A program made the position numbers and the translations under genes. 64,000 bases of DNA, taken from positions 78,400-142,399 of the forward strand of contig SIJG01000154.1 of the NCBI GenBank assembly GCA_023374025.1, given 5' to 3'. Under the pieces are notes generated by a model. That model was not told the DNA's origin. It searched no databases and worked only from the letters and a program-made list of their open reading frames with translations. Position 1 is the first letter of the stretch; the number at the start of each line of letters is the position of its first letter. This document shows positions 22,001 through 32,800 of this stretch, piece after piece. The stretch comes from Heterodera schachtii. Its lineage: Eukaryota; Nematoda; Chromadorea; Rhabditida; Heteroderidae.

Positions 22001-23589
22001 AAGTTTGGTTCATTTTTTAAGTTGAAAATTAAATTTAGAATAATTTTGCAATGAATAAATTTTCGAGTTGATTTATTTTACTTTTTTAAATAAAAAAAAT
22101 GTGTAAAAATAATATTTTCATTTGATTCCCGGCTTTCCCAGTAATTCATGTTCGCAATTTTTCCTGAAATTCTTTGCGCCTTTGTATTCTCTTCTAAAAC
22201 ATAATTTTAATCTATAAAAAATTTTTTTTTAATTTTATAATATGCTTTAAATTTAGAGTCCAATTTTCTTAACTTATTGACTAAAAATTCTTTATTTTAT
22301 TATTTATTTATTTATAGTTTAATAATTATCATTTATAATTGATAATTACATAATTTAATTTGAATTAGGTTAATTTATAGTCTAAAAATTATTATTTATA
22401 GATAGAAAAGAATATTTTTTAGGAAGACTTAAAAAAGATGAAATTATTGTAAAATTATTGGAAACTTTTTTAATCTTTTATATGTTCAAAATGTTAATAA
22501 TCATTTTGAAGAAATGTTTTTATTTTTAGTATCTTATTATGTCATTAGTTTATCATAATTGCATAAAATGATTTAATGATATATTCGATAATCTTGCCCT
22601 TCTGTCTGTGTTCATAGCCACCATGAGATAACAGTTGACGGTTTTATTTGAAGTTAATTAAGAAAGTTAGGCAAAAAGACGGAATGATAATATTTTATTT
22701 ATTTTATTTCTTTTCCGATAATGATTTTGGTAGCTAATGGTATTTTTTATTCAATAAATATTAATCCTTTCTTGGATGAAATATTATTATTTTTTCTATT
22801 GGGGTTAGTATTTAGTTTTTAAATTTATTTAATTAGGCCCTGTTCATTAATTTAGAGTTCGGGTTAGATAATTTCTGCGAAGATTATTTTATTTATTCTG
22901 AAATTACTCTCCTTTCAATATATTTTATTGGTAGAAATTTTAAGAAGTATTTCATATTTAAGAAATGATAATAAAAGAAATATTATTTGATTTTTTTTAA
23001 GATGAGTGTCTCAATATATGAATTTATTTTATGATCATAATCTAACTTTTATTTTTAGTAAGAAAACTATAATTAATTAATTGAACATTCGGCACCATAA
23101 TTTTTTTATTTAGTGTTATTAACAGTTGGATGTATAATTTTATAATTAGAATAATTTTAAAATTTTTGATAAGACCAATCATTTTTTCTTACGTGCATAA
23201 GTTTTATATTTGATGAATGAATTAATATTAATTTCTAATCTTTTCTTTGTGAAAATACTAATACCAACCAAAAAATCGAATGAAAAATAAGCTACAAAAA
23301 CATGAACGCGACCCCAAAATGAAAATTCATAATTGCTCCATTTGTCTGAATGTTTTAATAATTAATATTAATTAATTTTTGGGCGTTTATACTAAAGAAA
23401 TTTTTTTTAAGTATTGAGTATTCTAATTACATAATTGTTTAATTGTATTTCCAACTGAAATTATTCAAAAAAATCTTCAATAAAAAATTTTTAAAAGCAA
23501 AAAAAGAGTAAAGGTTTAATGTTTATAAATTCTTTACATGAGAAAACATAGTTGATTTACCAGGTCCAATTTTTATTCATATTGTGAGA
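19091..23589. other. AT-rich gene-free stretch
   Basis: No gene, RNA or clear repeat pair was recognised. The one compositional spike is 21068-21150, which follows a TTTTTTTAGAAAC tract and reads GTAACCCGGGTG...GGACCTCC. It gives no frame long enough to judge. It could be a fragment of an exon or of an old element. Confidence 0.4.
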
Positions 23590-23617
23590 GCCGGCAGTGC
23601 CGATAGGCGCCGTCGGC
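23590..23617. repeat. GC-rich conserved hairpin, copy 1 (partner 56087-56114)
   Basis: An 8-position stem, GCCGGCAG against CCGTCGGC (one G-T wobble, one A-C mismatch), encloses the 12-nt loop TGCCGATAGGCG. The partner has the same loop apart from one base and a fully paired stem. Both are followed by GAAAATTT. The surroundings are very AT-rich. The minus-strand frame across it (23557-23820) is treated as chance. Confidence 0.6.
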
Positions 23618-24270
23618 GAAAATTTGAAAATAGAGGCAAATTTTTCATTTTTTAATGCATTTATTAATAGATTTTTAAAATTTATGAATTCAGTAAAGTG
23701 GGGTGCGAACGATATATTACGATTTATCATATCTGTAAAGATTTGATGGTACAAATCTGACAAAATAAAATATGCATAAGTCTTTGCTGAATTATCCAAA
23801 AGACTAACCCAAATCGTCAAATTATTTCGGAAAACTTTAGAAAAATTACATCAACAGCATCTCGCCGAATGATTATTAAATAAAGAGGCTTTCTTCAAAA
23901 GGCCATTAATTTCCTATCAAAACATATATTTTTTTGAGCCAAATTAGTTCTTAAATTTTTGGCATTTTTGCCACGAAAATCCTCACTCTAGTTATATGTG
24001 CATTTATGATCTATTTTCTTATTTTGTTAATTAATTATCTCATTATTCAAGACATGGGGATTCAAAACCTTTTCACAAAGCAAAAATTTAATTGCAGCAA
24101 TGAATAGAATCAGTCAAATTTCAATATTTCTTTTTCTATTTAAATAATTGCTATTACAGAACTTTTTTTATCTTATTATTTTCCTTTAATAAGAGAATTA
24201 TATTGTTTCAAATATCAGTTTTATAAAATAAATCTAAACATTTCTATTTACTTACGGAAAAACCAATAAA

Positions 24271-24288
24271 TTTATTTATTTATTTATT
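24271..24288. repeat. (TTTA)n microsatellite
   Basis: About four and a half copies of TTTA. Confidence 0.8.
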
Positions 24289-25978
24289 GTTTTTAATATA
24301 TTATTTGTATTGATTTTATTGGGCTTATTATCTTTAATATTTATTTTATTAATCTTTTTTCTCGTCATCTATGATTTTTCTAGTTTGTTTTTGTTTTACT
24401 TTCAATTTTTGCTTTTTCTATATAATTATTTTCGCTTGTTAAATGATAGTTAGTCAATATTTTTCAGGTTTGTATAAATATCATGCTATTTAATATTTTC
24501 CTTGTTAAAACAAAATTCACTTTAGTTTTAATTTAGCGAAATTTTTGTGTTGAAATTTAAAAATATAAAAAAAATTGTCGTTTTATATTTTTAGACAACT
24601 TATTAACGAAATTTTTATAAGTTCTTTTTTTGTAATTTTATAAAACTATTATCATAAACATTTGTTTATTTCTGTAAATCAGTAATTTAAAATCTTTCCT
24701 TATGTTTTTTTTATAAATAAGCACATTTACTAAATGCTTTCCTTCTTGTGAAAATTTTCGTTGTAAAAATGTTTGTCCATTATTTCAGAAGATTTTTTGT
24801 GTAAAAGTCATTATTATATAACACACGATAAATCCAGCAATTGTTTTACGTCAATAGGATTTGCTATTAGTAAAACTATATGTAAATTTTAGTTATATTG
24901 TTGTATCATACATATTTTTTGAAATATTAATTAATCTATTTTTTCATTATTAAATTATTAAATGAATTATATTTTTATAAAATTTTAATGCTAGTATATT
25001 TTTTATGAAGAAAACCATAATTTAAAACTACAATTATTTAATACTGATTTGATTATTCATTAATCTCTTTATTTTTTCAAGTTAATGCTTATTTAATTAA
25101 ATATGTATTAATCTTCAAGTGTATTACAATTTATTAAGTAATTTAACTTTTTTAAACAAAAGTTAACGCTCTTAGTTTTATTATCATGGCTCTCTTGACC
25201 AATATCGATTCTGTATACTTGCAGATCATGTGCACTCGGAAATTCATCTCGAAGGATAATTGTTTTTAACTTATAATTTTTTTTGTTATTTTAAATATAA
25301 ACAATTATCCGCTTTTTCAAATTAAAATGGTCCTCTTTTATTCATACAGTAATAATTATTCAATTAATTTATTCAAAAAAGTTTGTTTTTTGTTTTTTAT
25401 TAAATATTTTTGGTCGATAGATGAACAAGTTATTCATGATAATCCTTTTTTTGTTGCTGTTAAATAACCAGGCTATCCACGAAATTTTTTTACAATATTA
25501 CTTTATTTTTTGTAATCTATAAATAATATTGGTACACATACTTTTTAAAATAATTGATTTTTTCAAAAAAATGGCCTTCAGAGTTCCAGGTAGGATGTTG
25601 CGAAACATATTTCTGGTTTTAAAATATGGCCCGACACGGCTTTAACAAACAAATAACAATGTATATCTCTGTGATATTAGTGTAATTCAAAGTTTAGCGG
25701 TATAAAATATGTAAATTGTTTGAGTTTATATACAAATGTTTTTCTTTTAATAAAACATAGGCAGAGTGCCAAAAGAGCTGATTTTTATCATGAACATTTT
25801 GTAAGACATTAAAGTGTTAAATTTATTAGAAAATATAATTTAATCATGTTTTATTTCTTACATAAATTTTATTGCTTGTTATTTTTTGTACTTGTTTCTT
25901 TTAGTTAGCTTTTTAAATGATGTTATATTGAGTTTTTAATAGTTATGATATATTGGTTTACAATTCCAACAAATTTTA

Positions 25979-26116
25979 TTTTGCTTCAATCACGGTATCC
26001 TGCCAATCTTGTGAATTCCTCTCCGGTAAAAGGAGTGTATTGACACTGCTCCTGGTGGACATTGTGTTGCTGCTGCTGGTGCTCATTTCTTTTCCATCTG
26101 TCTGAACCTTGCCATG
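25979..26116 (-). other. Exon-like open segment of unknown function
   Basis: On the minus strand 46 codons stay open between two stops. They include a possible start MSTSSSNTMSTRSS, with a serine/threonine-rich middle and a mixed end (ERNSQDWQDT). An acceptor-like GGTTCAG lies just inside the upstream edge. The segment is much less AT-rich than its neighbours, partly because of a CAG/CTG-type run (GCTGCTGCTGGTG on the plus strand). No family is recognised. Confidence 0.2.
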
Positions 26117-26399
26117 TTATTTTAATTTATTAGTCTCGGTACTTATATTTAAATTATTCACATCAATATATTCATTAATTTTTTCTCTTATTTTAATTCA
26201 ATTCATTATTTATATTCTAATTAACATTCAATTAGTAAATCTATTTTGGATTTTTTGCATATTTTCTTAATAATTTTATTGAATTATAACTTAATTATAA
26301 GTACATTATGCTTTTAATATGCATGCTTTGGGGAAGGGATGATAAATGCTCAGAAAATGATATGATGTATTTATTATCCAGATTATTTTTGTTTTATAT

Positions 26400-26850
26400 T
26401 TTTTTAATTTAATATTTTTAAGGTTTAATTTTACTTTTTATGCGTTTTTTCAATTATCCTGACACTTTCCCGAAATCAGCTTTATATTTTCTAGTAAGTT
26501 TTGTTTATTTTTTAACAATTCATCCTTTTATTAGAAAACTTTTTTTTTTAGTTAATCCTAAAAATTTAATTTTTTTTTTACTAATTTTAATGCACATTGA
26601 TTGAGTAGATTCAATTTTATAAATCTTTTTGCTATTCTTGAGTTATTATGTTATATGTTTGTTGTGTTCTTATTTAATTTATATATATATATATATATAT
26701 AAAATTTATAAAGTTTTTTCAAATTGTATTTTTATTTACTTTTTACTTTTATATTTTTCCGTTTAGAAAGGCTTTATTATTTGTTGCTGCATCTTTTTTG
26801 AATTAACCCAAAAAATATAAAGAATTTTTGTTAAATACAATGTTTATTTA
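26400..26850 (+). repeat. Old dispersed repeat (related to 28790-29010)
   Basis: A shared order of words, TTAATTATCCTG, a GTTTATTTT stretch, TTCATCC, AGAAA(G)GCTTT, GCTGCA and CCAAAAAATATAAA, links this to 28790-29010. Divergence is high and inserts separate the words. A third, scrambled version is in the 38.3-38.6 kb low-quality copy. Confidence 0.4.
26680..26701. repeat. (TA)11 microsatellite
   Basis: An uninterrupted TA run of 22 bases. Confidence 0.9.
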
Positions 26851-29186
26851 ATTATTTATATTAAATTAATTTTACAAATCAGAAAGCTATTTGTTTTAAA
26901 ACTTTATGCTAAAATTTTAATTCAATTCAAATTCTCATTATGATTTTTAATTTTAGCAAATTATAAATGTAAAGTTTAATTTTCTTTAATATTAAATCAC
27001 ACGATTGTTGAGCACGTAGCCTCTTCTACTTTATTTTTGGGTTTTTTAAAAATTCTCTTGCGAGAAAATCGTAGTTCAAGCACTTGTCTGGTTAGTAGTA
27101 GTTTGTTATTTATTCGATTATTTTTTTTAAATTAAGTTGCTCATTAAATATTATGTTATCTTATTTTATTGTTAACTAATTTAGTAGTTGCTTTAAATTC
27201 CTTGTCCTAGAAGATTGGTTATACTTTGTTTGTTGAACAAGGCAGCTGCATTTCAAATCTTTATTTTAATTATTTATAATTCCTTTTAATTTGACAAAAA
27301 TCAACAAAAAATTTATATTTTCATATACCTTTTATACCTTTTTATAAGTAATTGCTAATTTTATAAAGGACTGCCAAGAGAAGCAATATTTCACTTCATT
27401 CTCGTTGTTCGACCGAGTTTTTTTGGAGCTCGGATGGTGCTGGTGGCACTGAGAAGTTTTGCTTTTGTTTTTAATTTTCAAAGAATTCAATTATTTTTAT
27501 TTAAATATTGTATCTTTTTTTCATATAAAGAAATAAGAAATCACAATAATAGAATTTTATTTAAACAAAATATTTGTTTCTTTCGTTTTTTAAATATTAT
27601 ATAGTGTGATAAATTTTTTTTCTTTCTATTATAAGTTTTTTTATAAACATCTTTTGATTCCATCTTTTATTTTTACCTCACACAAGGCTAAATAATGAAA
27701 AATAAATGTTTAATAAATATTCAATATTTTAGCAATTATTCATATTTTTGGTTTTAGCGTTTTTAATGTTTTTTCTTTGTCAATGATAAACTATATTTTT
27801 ATCAATTCCAGATAATGGCAATTACAAAATTGTTTTATTTAGCTTGCTTATCCATTTGTAAAATTTTAAATTATATATTTAGGTTCTTATTTAGTGTTCA
27901 TTTACTTATTTTTATTATTTGTTAGAATTTACCTTTTATAATTATGTTAATATCAAATAAATTTTGATATTTTCAATTTCATGCTCACAAATTGGAGTAA
28001 GTTCTGTTCGGGAACGTTCGCGTCATTCTTTTTTATGTTTTTTAATTTAAATTTTGAGGTCATTTAAAAAGGAAAGGAAATTTTATTAACAGTTTGAAGA
28101 TTTATGCCAATTTTTAATTTTATTTTAACATTGATTTTTGACTCTATTTTTAATTTATTTGTTTAATTTTTATTTTAAATAATGATAATATATTGGTAAT
28201 TGTTTTTTGTACGTATTTTGGACAGTTTTTAATTCATTGTTTCATGCAATGCCGCCATGATTTTTTTCATAAAAATTTCATCCTTTTTATTTAACCAATT
28301 ATATAACAAAATAATTTCTAGCGTATATTTTTATTTTTTGATTTTCCAATATAATTCTCGAGACCACGTAACTTATGTAAAGAGTATTTGTTTTTGTTTT
28401 TAGATTTGTAAGGTAAAACTTTATCAATAAATTTTATAAAATTTTATGTGACTAAATTGTGCTCTGCTGCTACGATTGTAGAAACTGAATAGCGGTATTT
28501 AAATATTTGTTCCATATTTTAATGTTATTCATATTGCCTTGAATTTTTGGTTTGCTCTTTATATATATTTAGTATATTATAACTTTTTTAGAAATATGAT
28601 ATATTTTATTAAATTAACTTTTTTAAATTAATGATATTATCCATATTATTTCTGTATTTGTTTTTTAATTTTAATATTTTGATATTTTTCTGCATTTTCG
28701 ACTATATTAATTTTTTATTGTTCAATAATCAAATGTAAATTAGTTTTTAATATTGATAATTAAATAACATCATCTGTTGTTCCTTTCCATAGCTTTTTGT
28801 TATTATAATTTATATGTGCCATTGATTTAATTTTATTTTTTATGTCTTTTTTAATTATCCTGGCTCCATTCTCATTATACGTTCTTTAGTATGTTTCGTT
28901 TATTGTTTTATGATTCATCCATTTTCTTAGAAAGCTTTCAATCGGTGATGCTGCAAATCGTTTTTGAATAACCCTAAAAAATATAAATATTATTTATAGC
29001 TTAATAAAATTTTTTTTTTTAATTTTTAATCAGTTCATAATTTTTATTTTTACATTATGTATAAAGTTAAGGTTTTCTACTTATTCATTTTCAGTAAAAA
29101 AAATTTTATTTCGTGTCTTTTAAATTATTATAATAATAAATTTTGTGATATGCTTTATCAATATTCATGCTCAGATAACCATCTAA

Positions 29187-29742
29187 CAAGGGAACATATC
29201 GAACTGTATGTGTCCAAATCACTTTAAAACCACTTTTATCGTGTAGAGCATGGTCGATTTACTATTGTAAATTTTCGGCTTTTTTGGTGCAGTCGCCAAA
29301 AATGATCAGAAAAAATTGATCAAATGAAAAACCCAGCCAAAATTTGTTAATTTGACTCATTTTTTCCTCTTCACCATTTGTCATGGGTTCGGATCCGCTG
29401 GGCAGATGATGAATTTTTTTGATTTTTTTAAAGTGTTATTCCACCAAGCATATTTTTATTCAGGAATTTTATTTTGTTTTATGATTCTATTTGATAGAGA
29501 ATTGTTTTCTGATCATTTTAAAAAAAGTTTGATGACTTTATCATGATTTTTGAATTTTTTAGGAATTTTTTAAAATTTTGTCATTTTTACTGATTTTTCG
29601 AAACTTTTATCACTTTTTTCTAATCATTTTTGGCGACTGCACCAAAAAAGCCGAAAATTTACAATAGTAAATCGACCATGCTCTACACGATAAAAGTGGT
29701 TTTAAAGTGATTTGGATACATACAGTTCAATATGTTCCCTTG
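29187..29742. mobile_element. MITE with ~130-bp terminal inverted repeats
   Basis: Ends CAAGGGAACATAT and ATATGTTCCCTTG continue as near-perfect inverted repeats for about 120-130 bp (left to about 29312, right from about 29618). They are flanked by TAA on both sides (29184-29186 and 29743-29745). A 3-bp TAA/TTA duplication is typical of PIF/Harbinger-type MITEs. The 556-bp element has only a 64-codon frame inside (29352-29546), so it would depend on a transposase supplied elsewhere. A corrupted version is visible near 38690-38910. Confidence 0.75.
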
Positions 29743-30249
29743 TAAGAGATCTCTGTTTACCGATCTTTTTTTATTTTTAATATTATTTATTTTAACAATT
29801 TTTTTTTGATATTTTAATTTGTAACGAATTTAAATAAAAAGAATTCTTTTCTCATACAAAAAACATTATAATTTCTAATCAAAAGTAATTTTGGTCTTTA
29901 GAAATTCTGGATTATTTTGATTGAATTTTTGCAATAAAATTGAAAAATGTTTTCAACTCATTGTGCATAATCCTTATTTTTAGGTAAAGATTTAATAAAT
30001 CAATTTTTTGGTTTGTTTTTTATCATTTAATTTCTGATTTGTCGCAACTTGCAAGCTCGTATATTTTTTATATTCATTTTGGCTTTGCAATTGCAGCATC
30101 AATATTTTCTTTCTTATTACTTTTTAATTATCTTACATGTTTTCAATTATTTTTTATGACCTATTTTATAACATTTTTAGAAAATAATTTAATGCAAACG
30201 TCATTTTAATTTAAGAATTTTTTCAATTCAACATCTTAAAATTCCAGCG

Positions 30250-30363
30250 ATTCCATTAATGGGTTTTTCTCGAGGAGTGGGTGTTTTTCCAATTGTTAAC
30301 TTGGTTACGAAAAATTGTGATTATTTACAAGCTTCTCGTTTGGTTCCAGTCACGTATCAAAGA
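30250..30363 (+). other. Short exon-like frame, broken in the partner copy
   Basis: After an AAAATTCCAG acceptor-like site, 38 codons are open, beginning IPLMGFSRGVGVFPIV. In the partner (from about 40045) one T is missing in the AATTGTTAAC stretch, which changes the frame from there on. No donor-type GT follows and no family is recognised. It may be chance. Confidence 0.2.
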
Positions 30364-31365
30364 TAAATAAATTTTTTTATTTTTTGAGAATAAAAATTTT
30401 TATATGTTTATTTAGTAATGACCAAAAAGCATACTTAAAATATGTTATTTATTTCTTTCTGACTCCGCAAACGATTTTCACGAATCGTCATAACACTTAA
30501 GGAATTTTTTATACCATTATATTTAATTTATTTTTTAAATTTTCATTATTTGTTTAATTTTTTGTTTCTAATTTTTGCTTTTTACATAAAATTTTATGGT
30601 TTTGCATTATAAATAGTCGTCACTTCGTTAATTCTTTATCCTTTATTCTCTTGACAAATGAATGCATCTTAAATCGTCTGGTTGTTTAAACCATTATTAC
30701 TTAATTTTCAAATTTATCTAATTTTTTATTTAGTAATATTAAAATTAACAGTGTTGGTTTTGTATTATTTGCTTTATACTTTTTCAAATTACATATTTTC
30801 GCTATTAAGTTATTAAGAATATATTTATAAATAAACAGAAACAAAATTTAATTATTATTGCTTTTTCCATAAACAAAATTGTTCAAAGTAATTTTAATAC
30901 TTAAATGCCTTTTGTTTGTATTTTTCTATATTTGTGTATAAATTAAGTATTTATTTTATTATTTGATAGATTTTGTGCCAATTATCATAAAATATTTTAA
31001 GCAATGTTATTAAATTTATTTATCCATTCAGACGAAATGCTCTATTATTTTATTATTATAACAAATGTCATTAACAATTTTTTTTTTAATATTTGTTTTT
31101 ATTTATATATGATGAAATGTTTTGAAAGAAATAAATTTTAGTTAAGCTTATTTAGTCATGACAAAAAAACAAAATTAAGTTGTTTAATAAGTTGTTAGAA
31201 ATTTATTTATAGTTAAATGTTTATTTTCTATAATCTTATCTGTATGAAAGAAGCGGTATTTATGATTGGACCAGTTATAATTATGGTTGGATTTATTTCA
31301 TTTTTATAAGGAAATTAGTTTAAACTAATTTTATTTTACTTCTTTTTTTCTGGTTCAATTCATAA

Positions 31366-31548
31366 TTAGGTATATGCATTTTGATTGCCATTTACATTCA
31401 AAAAATTATTTTTTGATAATTTCTTGTAATAATTTATTTTCATTGATTCATTCTTTTTTTTATGCAATATAAACCCACCTTTTTCAGCAAAAGAACATCC
31501 ACATCTCTCTTCCATCACTTTTTCAGCGTAAAACCCTATTGTTTTCAA
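31366..31548 (-). other. 60-codon frame, partly shared with 41032-41262
   Basis: Both copies begin MKTIGF(Y/N)AEKVM(E/D)ERCGCSFAEK, differ over about 10 residues, and end with the same KKKNESMKINYYKK and later text. In the partner a 2-base and a 1-base difference together restore the frame, and its last stretch is longer. Because the DNA is nearly identical this is weak evidence for coding. Function unknown. Confidence 0.15.
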
Positions 31549-31826
31549 TTTTATTGAAAATATTAATACAAGATTTGGGTTTATTAAATTTTTGACTTTA
31601 CATTTTTATTGTCTTTCTTTATGTGCAATCATTAATTTTGTTTTTTTATAATAAAAATAATTTAATAGTCTTTTTAATTTGTTTTTCTTTGAGTCATATT
31701 TAATGTATCAATAGGAAATTATGTATATTAAATGCTGGGAATGTCACTTGCTTGTTTATAGAATGCACCTTTGTTTACATAGACTATAATAATTTATAGC
31801 TGCTTCTGCTTGATTTGCTTCAAACG

Positions 31827-31880
31827 AGGGCCCACACCATTGGATGAGCCCAAATCAGGGCACACACCAGTGTATGAGCT
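31827..31880 (+). repeat. Imperfect 30-bp tandem repeat at a duplication breakpoint
   Basis: AGGGCCCACACCATTGGATG and AGGGCACACACCAGTGTATG begin consecutive units 30 bp apart, both followed by AGC. The segmental duplication at 37.8-41.5 kb breaks inside the first unit. Confidence 0.75.
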
Positions 31881-31998
31881 ATTTTATTTTGTGTACGAAT
31901 TAATATATTTCATTTCTTTATTATTTTATTATATTTAGTTTTTTAGATTATAAATATTTCTGCTAGTTTTAACTCGTGATTTTGGTTATGAATTGTTG

Positions 31999-32800
31999 AT
32001 TTAAGCCAGTGTATAAATTTAAAAATTAACTTTTAAATATGAATGTTGGCTACGAAAAAAGAAACGTGAATCAAAAGCCACCCAATTAAATAAAAATATT
32101 ACCAATAAAGCTATTATTACTAATTCCTTAAATAAGACTTGAGAATTATTTTTATCGAACTGTTAAAAATTATTAAATTAATCAAATATATTACATATTC
32201 ATAATGATAAAAAATACAACCAAAAACTTCGAAACGCTCAGTTGGGCACCGGCACGTTTGGGCCCCAGCGGGGTTTTGGCTTTAACTTTTTCTTTGTCGA
32301 CCAAATCAAACATAATTGATATGTTCGAAAACCCTAAGTGTCCTCTATTAGCATACCTAAGTTTCAAAAAAGTTATGACCAAGAAACTTGAAAAAACCAG
32401 ATTTTCCAACCTTTTTCGTCATAACATTTTTGAAACTTGACGAAATTTTTTGAGACTTAGGTAAGTTAATAGAGGATACTTAGGGTTTTTCGAACATATC
32501 AATTATGTTTCATTTGGTCGACAAAGAAAAGTTATAGCCCAAACGTGCCGGCGCCCAACTGAGCGTTCTAAGTTTTTGGTTGTATTTTTTATCATTATGA
32601 ATTTGTAATAAATATATTTGATTAATTTAATATTTTTAAACAATTCGATAAAATATTCTCAAGTCTTATTTAAGGAATTAGTAATATAGCTTTATTGGTA
32701 ATATTTTTATTTAATTAAATGGCTTTTGATTCACGTTTCTTTTTTCGTAGCCAACATTCATATTTAAAGTCAATTTTTTAATTTATAAATTGGCTTAATC
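31999..32800. mobile_element. Foldback element, ~400-bp arms
   Basis: The sequence is close to one continuous hairpin. TTAAGCCAGTGTATAAATT at 32001 pairs with the end near 32799, TTGGCTACG at 32046 with CGTAGCCAA at about 32747, and GGGCACCGGCACGTTTGG near 32245 with its mirror near 32550. The centre is near 32430. The arms have accumulated separate changes. An open frame exists on each strand across the middle (32204-32440 plus, 32191-32409 minus) as expected of a palindrome, not of a gene. No target duplication was recognised. Confidence 0.8.

Larger units (their letters stand above)
23618..28239. other. AT-rich gene-free stretch with GC spikes
   Basis: Contains two microsatellites, a diverged dispersed repeat (26400-26850) and several short GC-richer patches: 25190-25260, 25570-25645, 25984-26116, 27010-27085 and 27368-27460. 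The patches have short open frames but no recognised motif. They could be small exons between long introns, or fragments of old elements. Confidence 0.35.
28240..31835 (+). repeat. Segmental duplicate, copy 1 (partner 37830-41542)
   Basis: The 29800-31835 part matches 39592-41542 at high identity in the same orientation, with small homopolymer and dinucleotide differences. The 28240-29790 part matches 37830-39590 only as a corrupted version. The right breakpoint in both copies is directly after ACGAGGGCCCAC, inside a 30-bp tandem repeat in this copy. About 200 bp (30612-30808) is absent from the partner. No gene is recognised. Confidence 0.85.

Noticed and set aside
32191..32440. Overlapping 72- and 78-codon frames on opposite strands
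   Set aside because: They lie in the arms of a foldback element and mirror each other.
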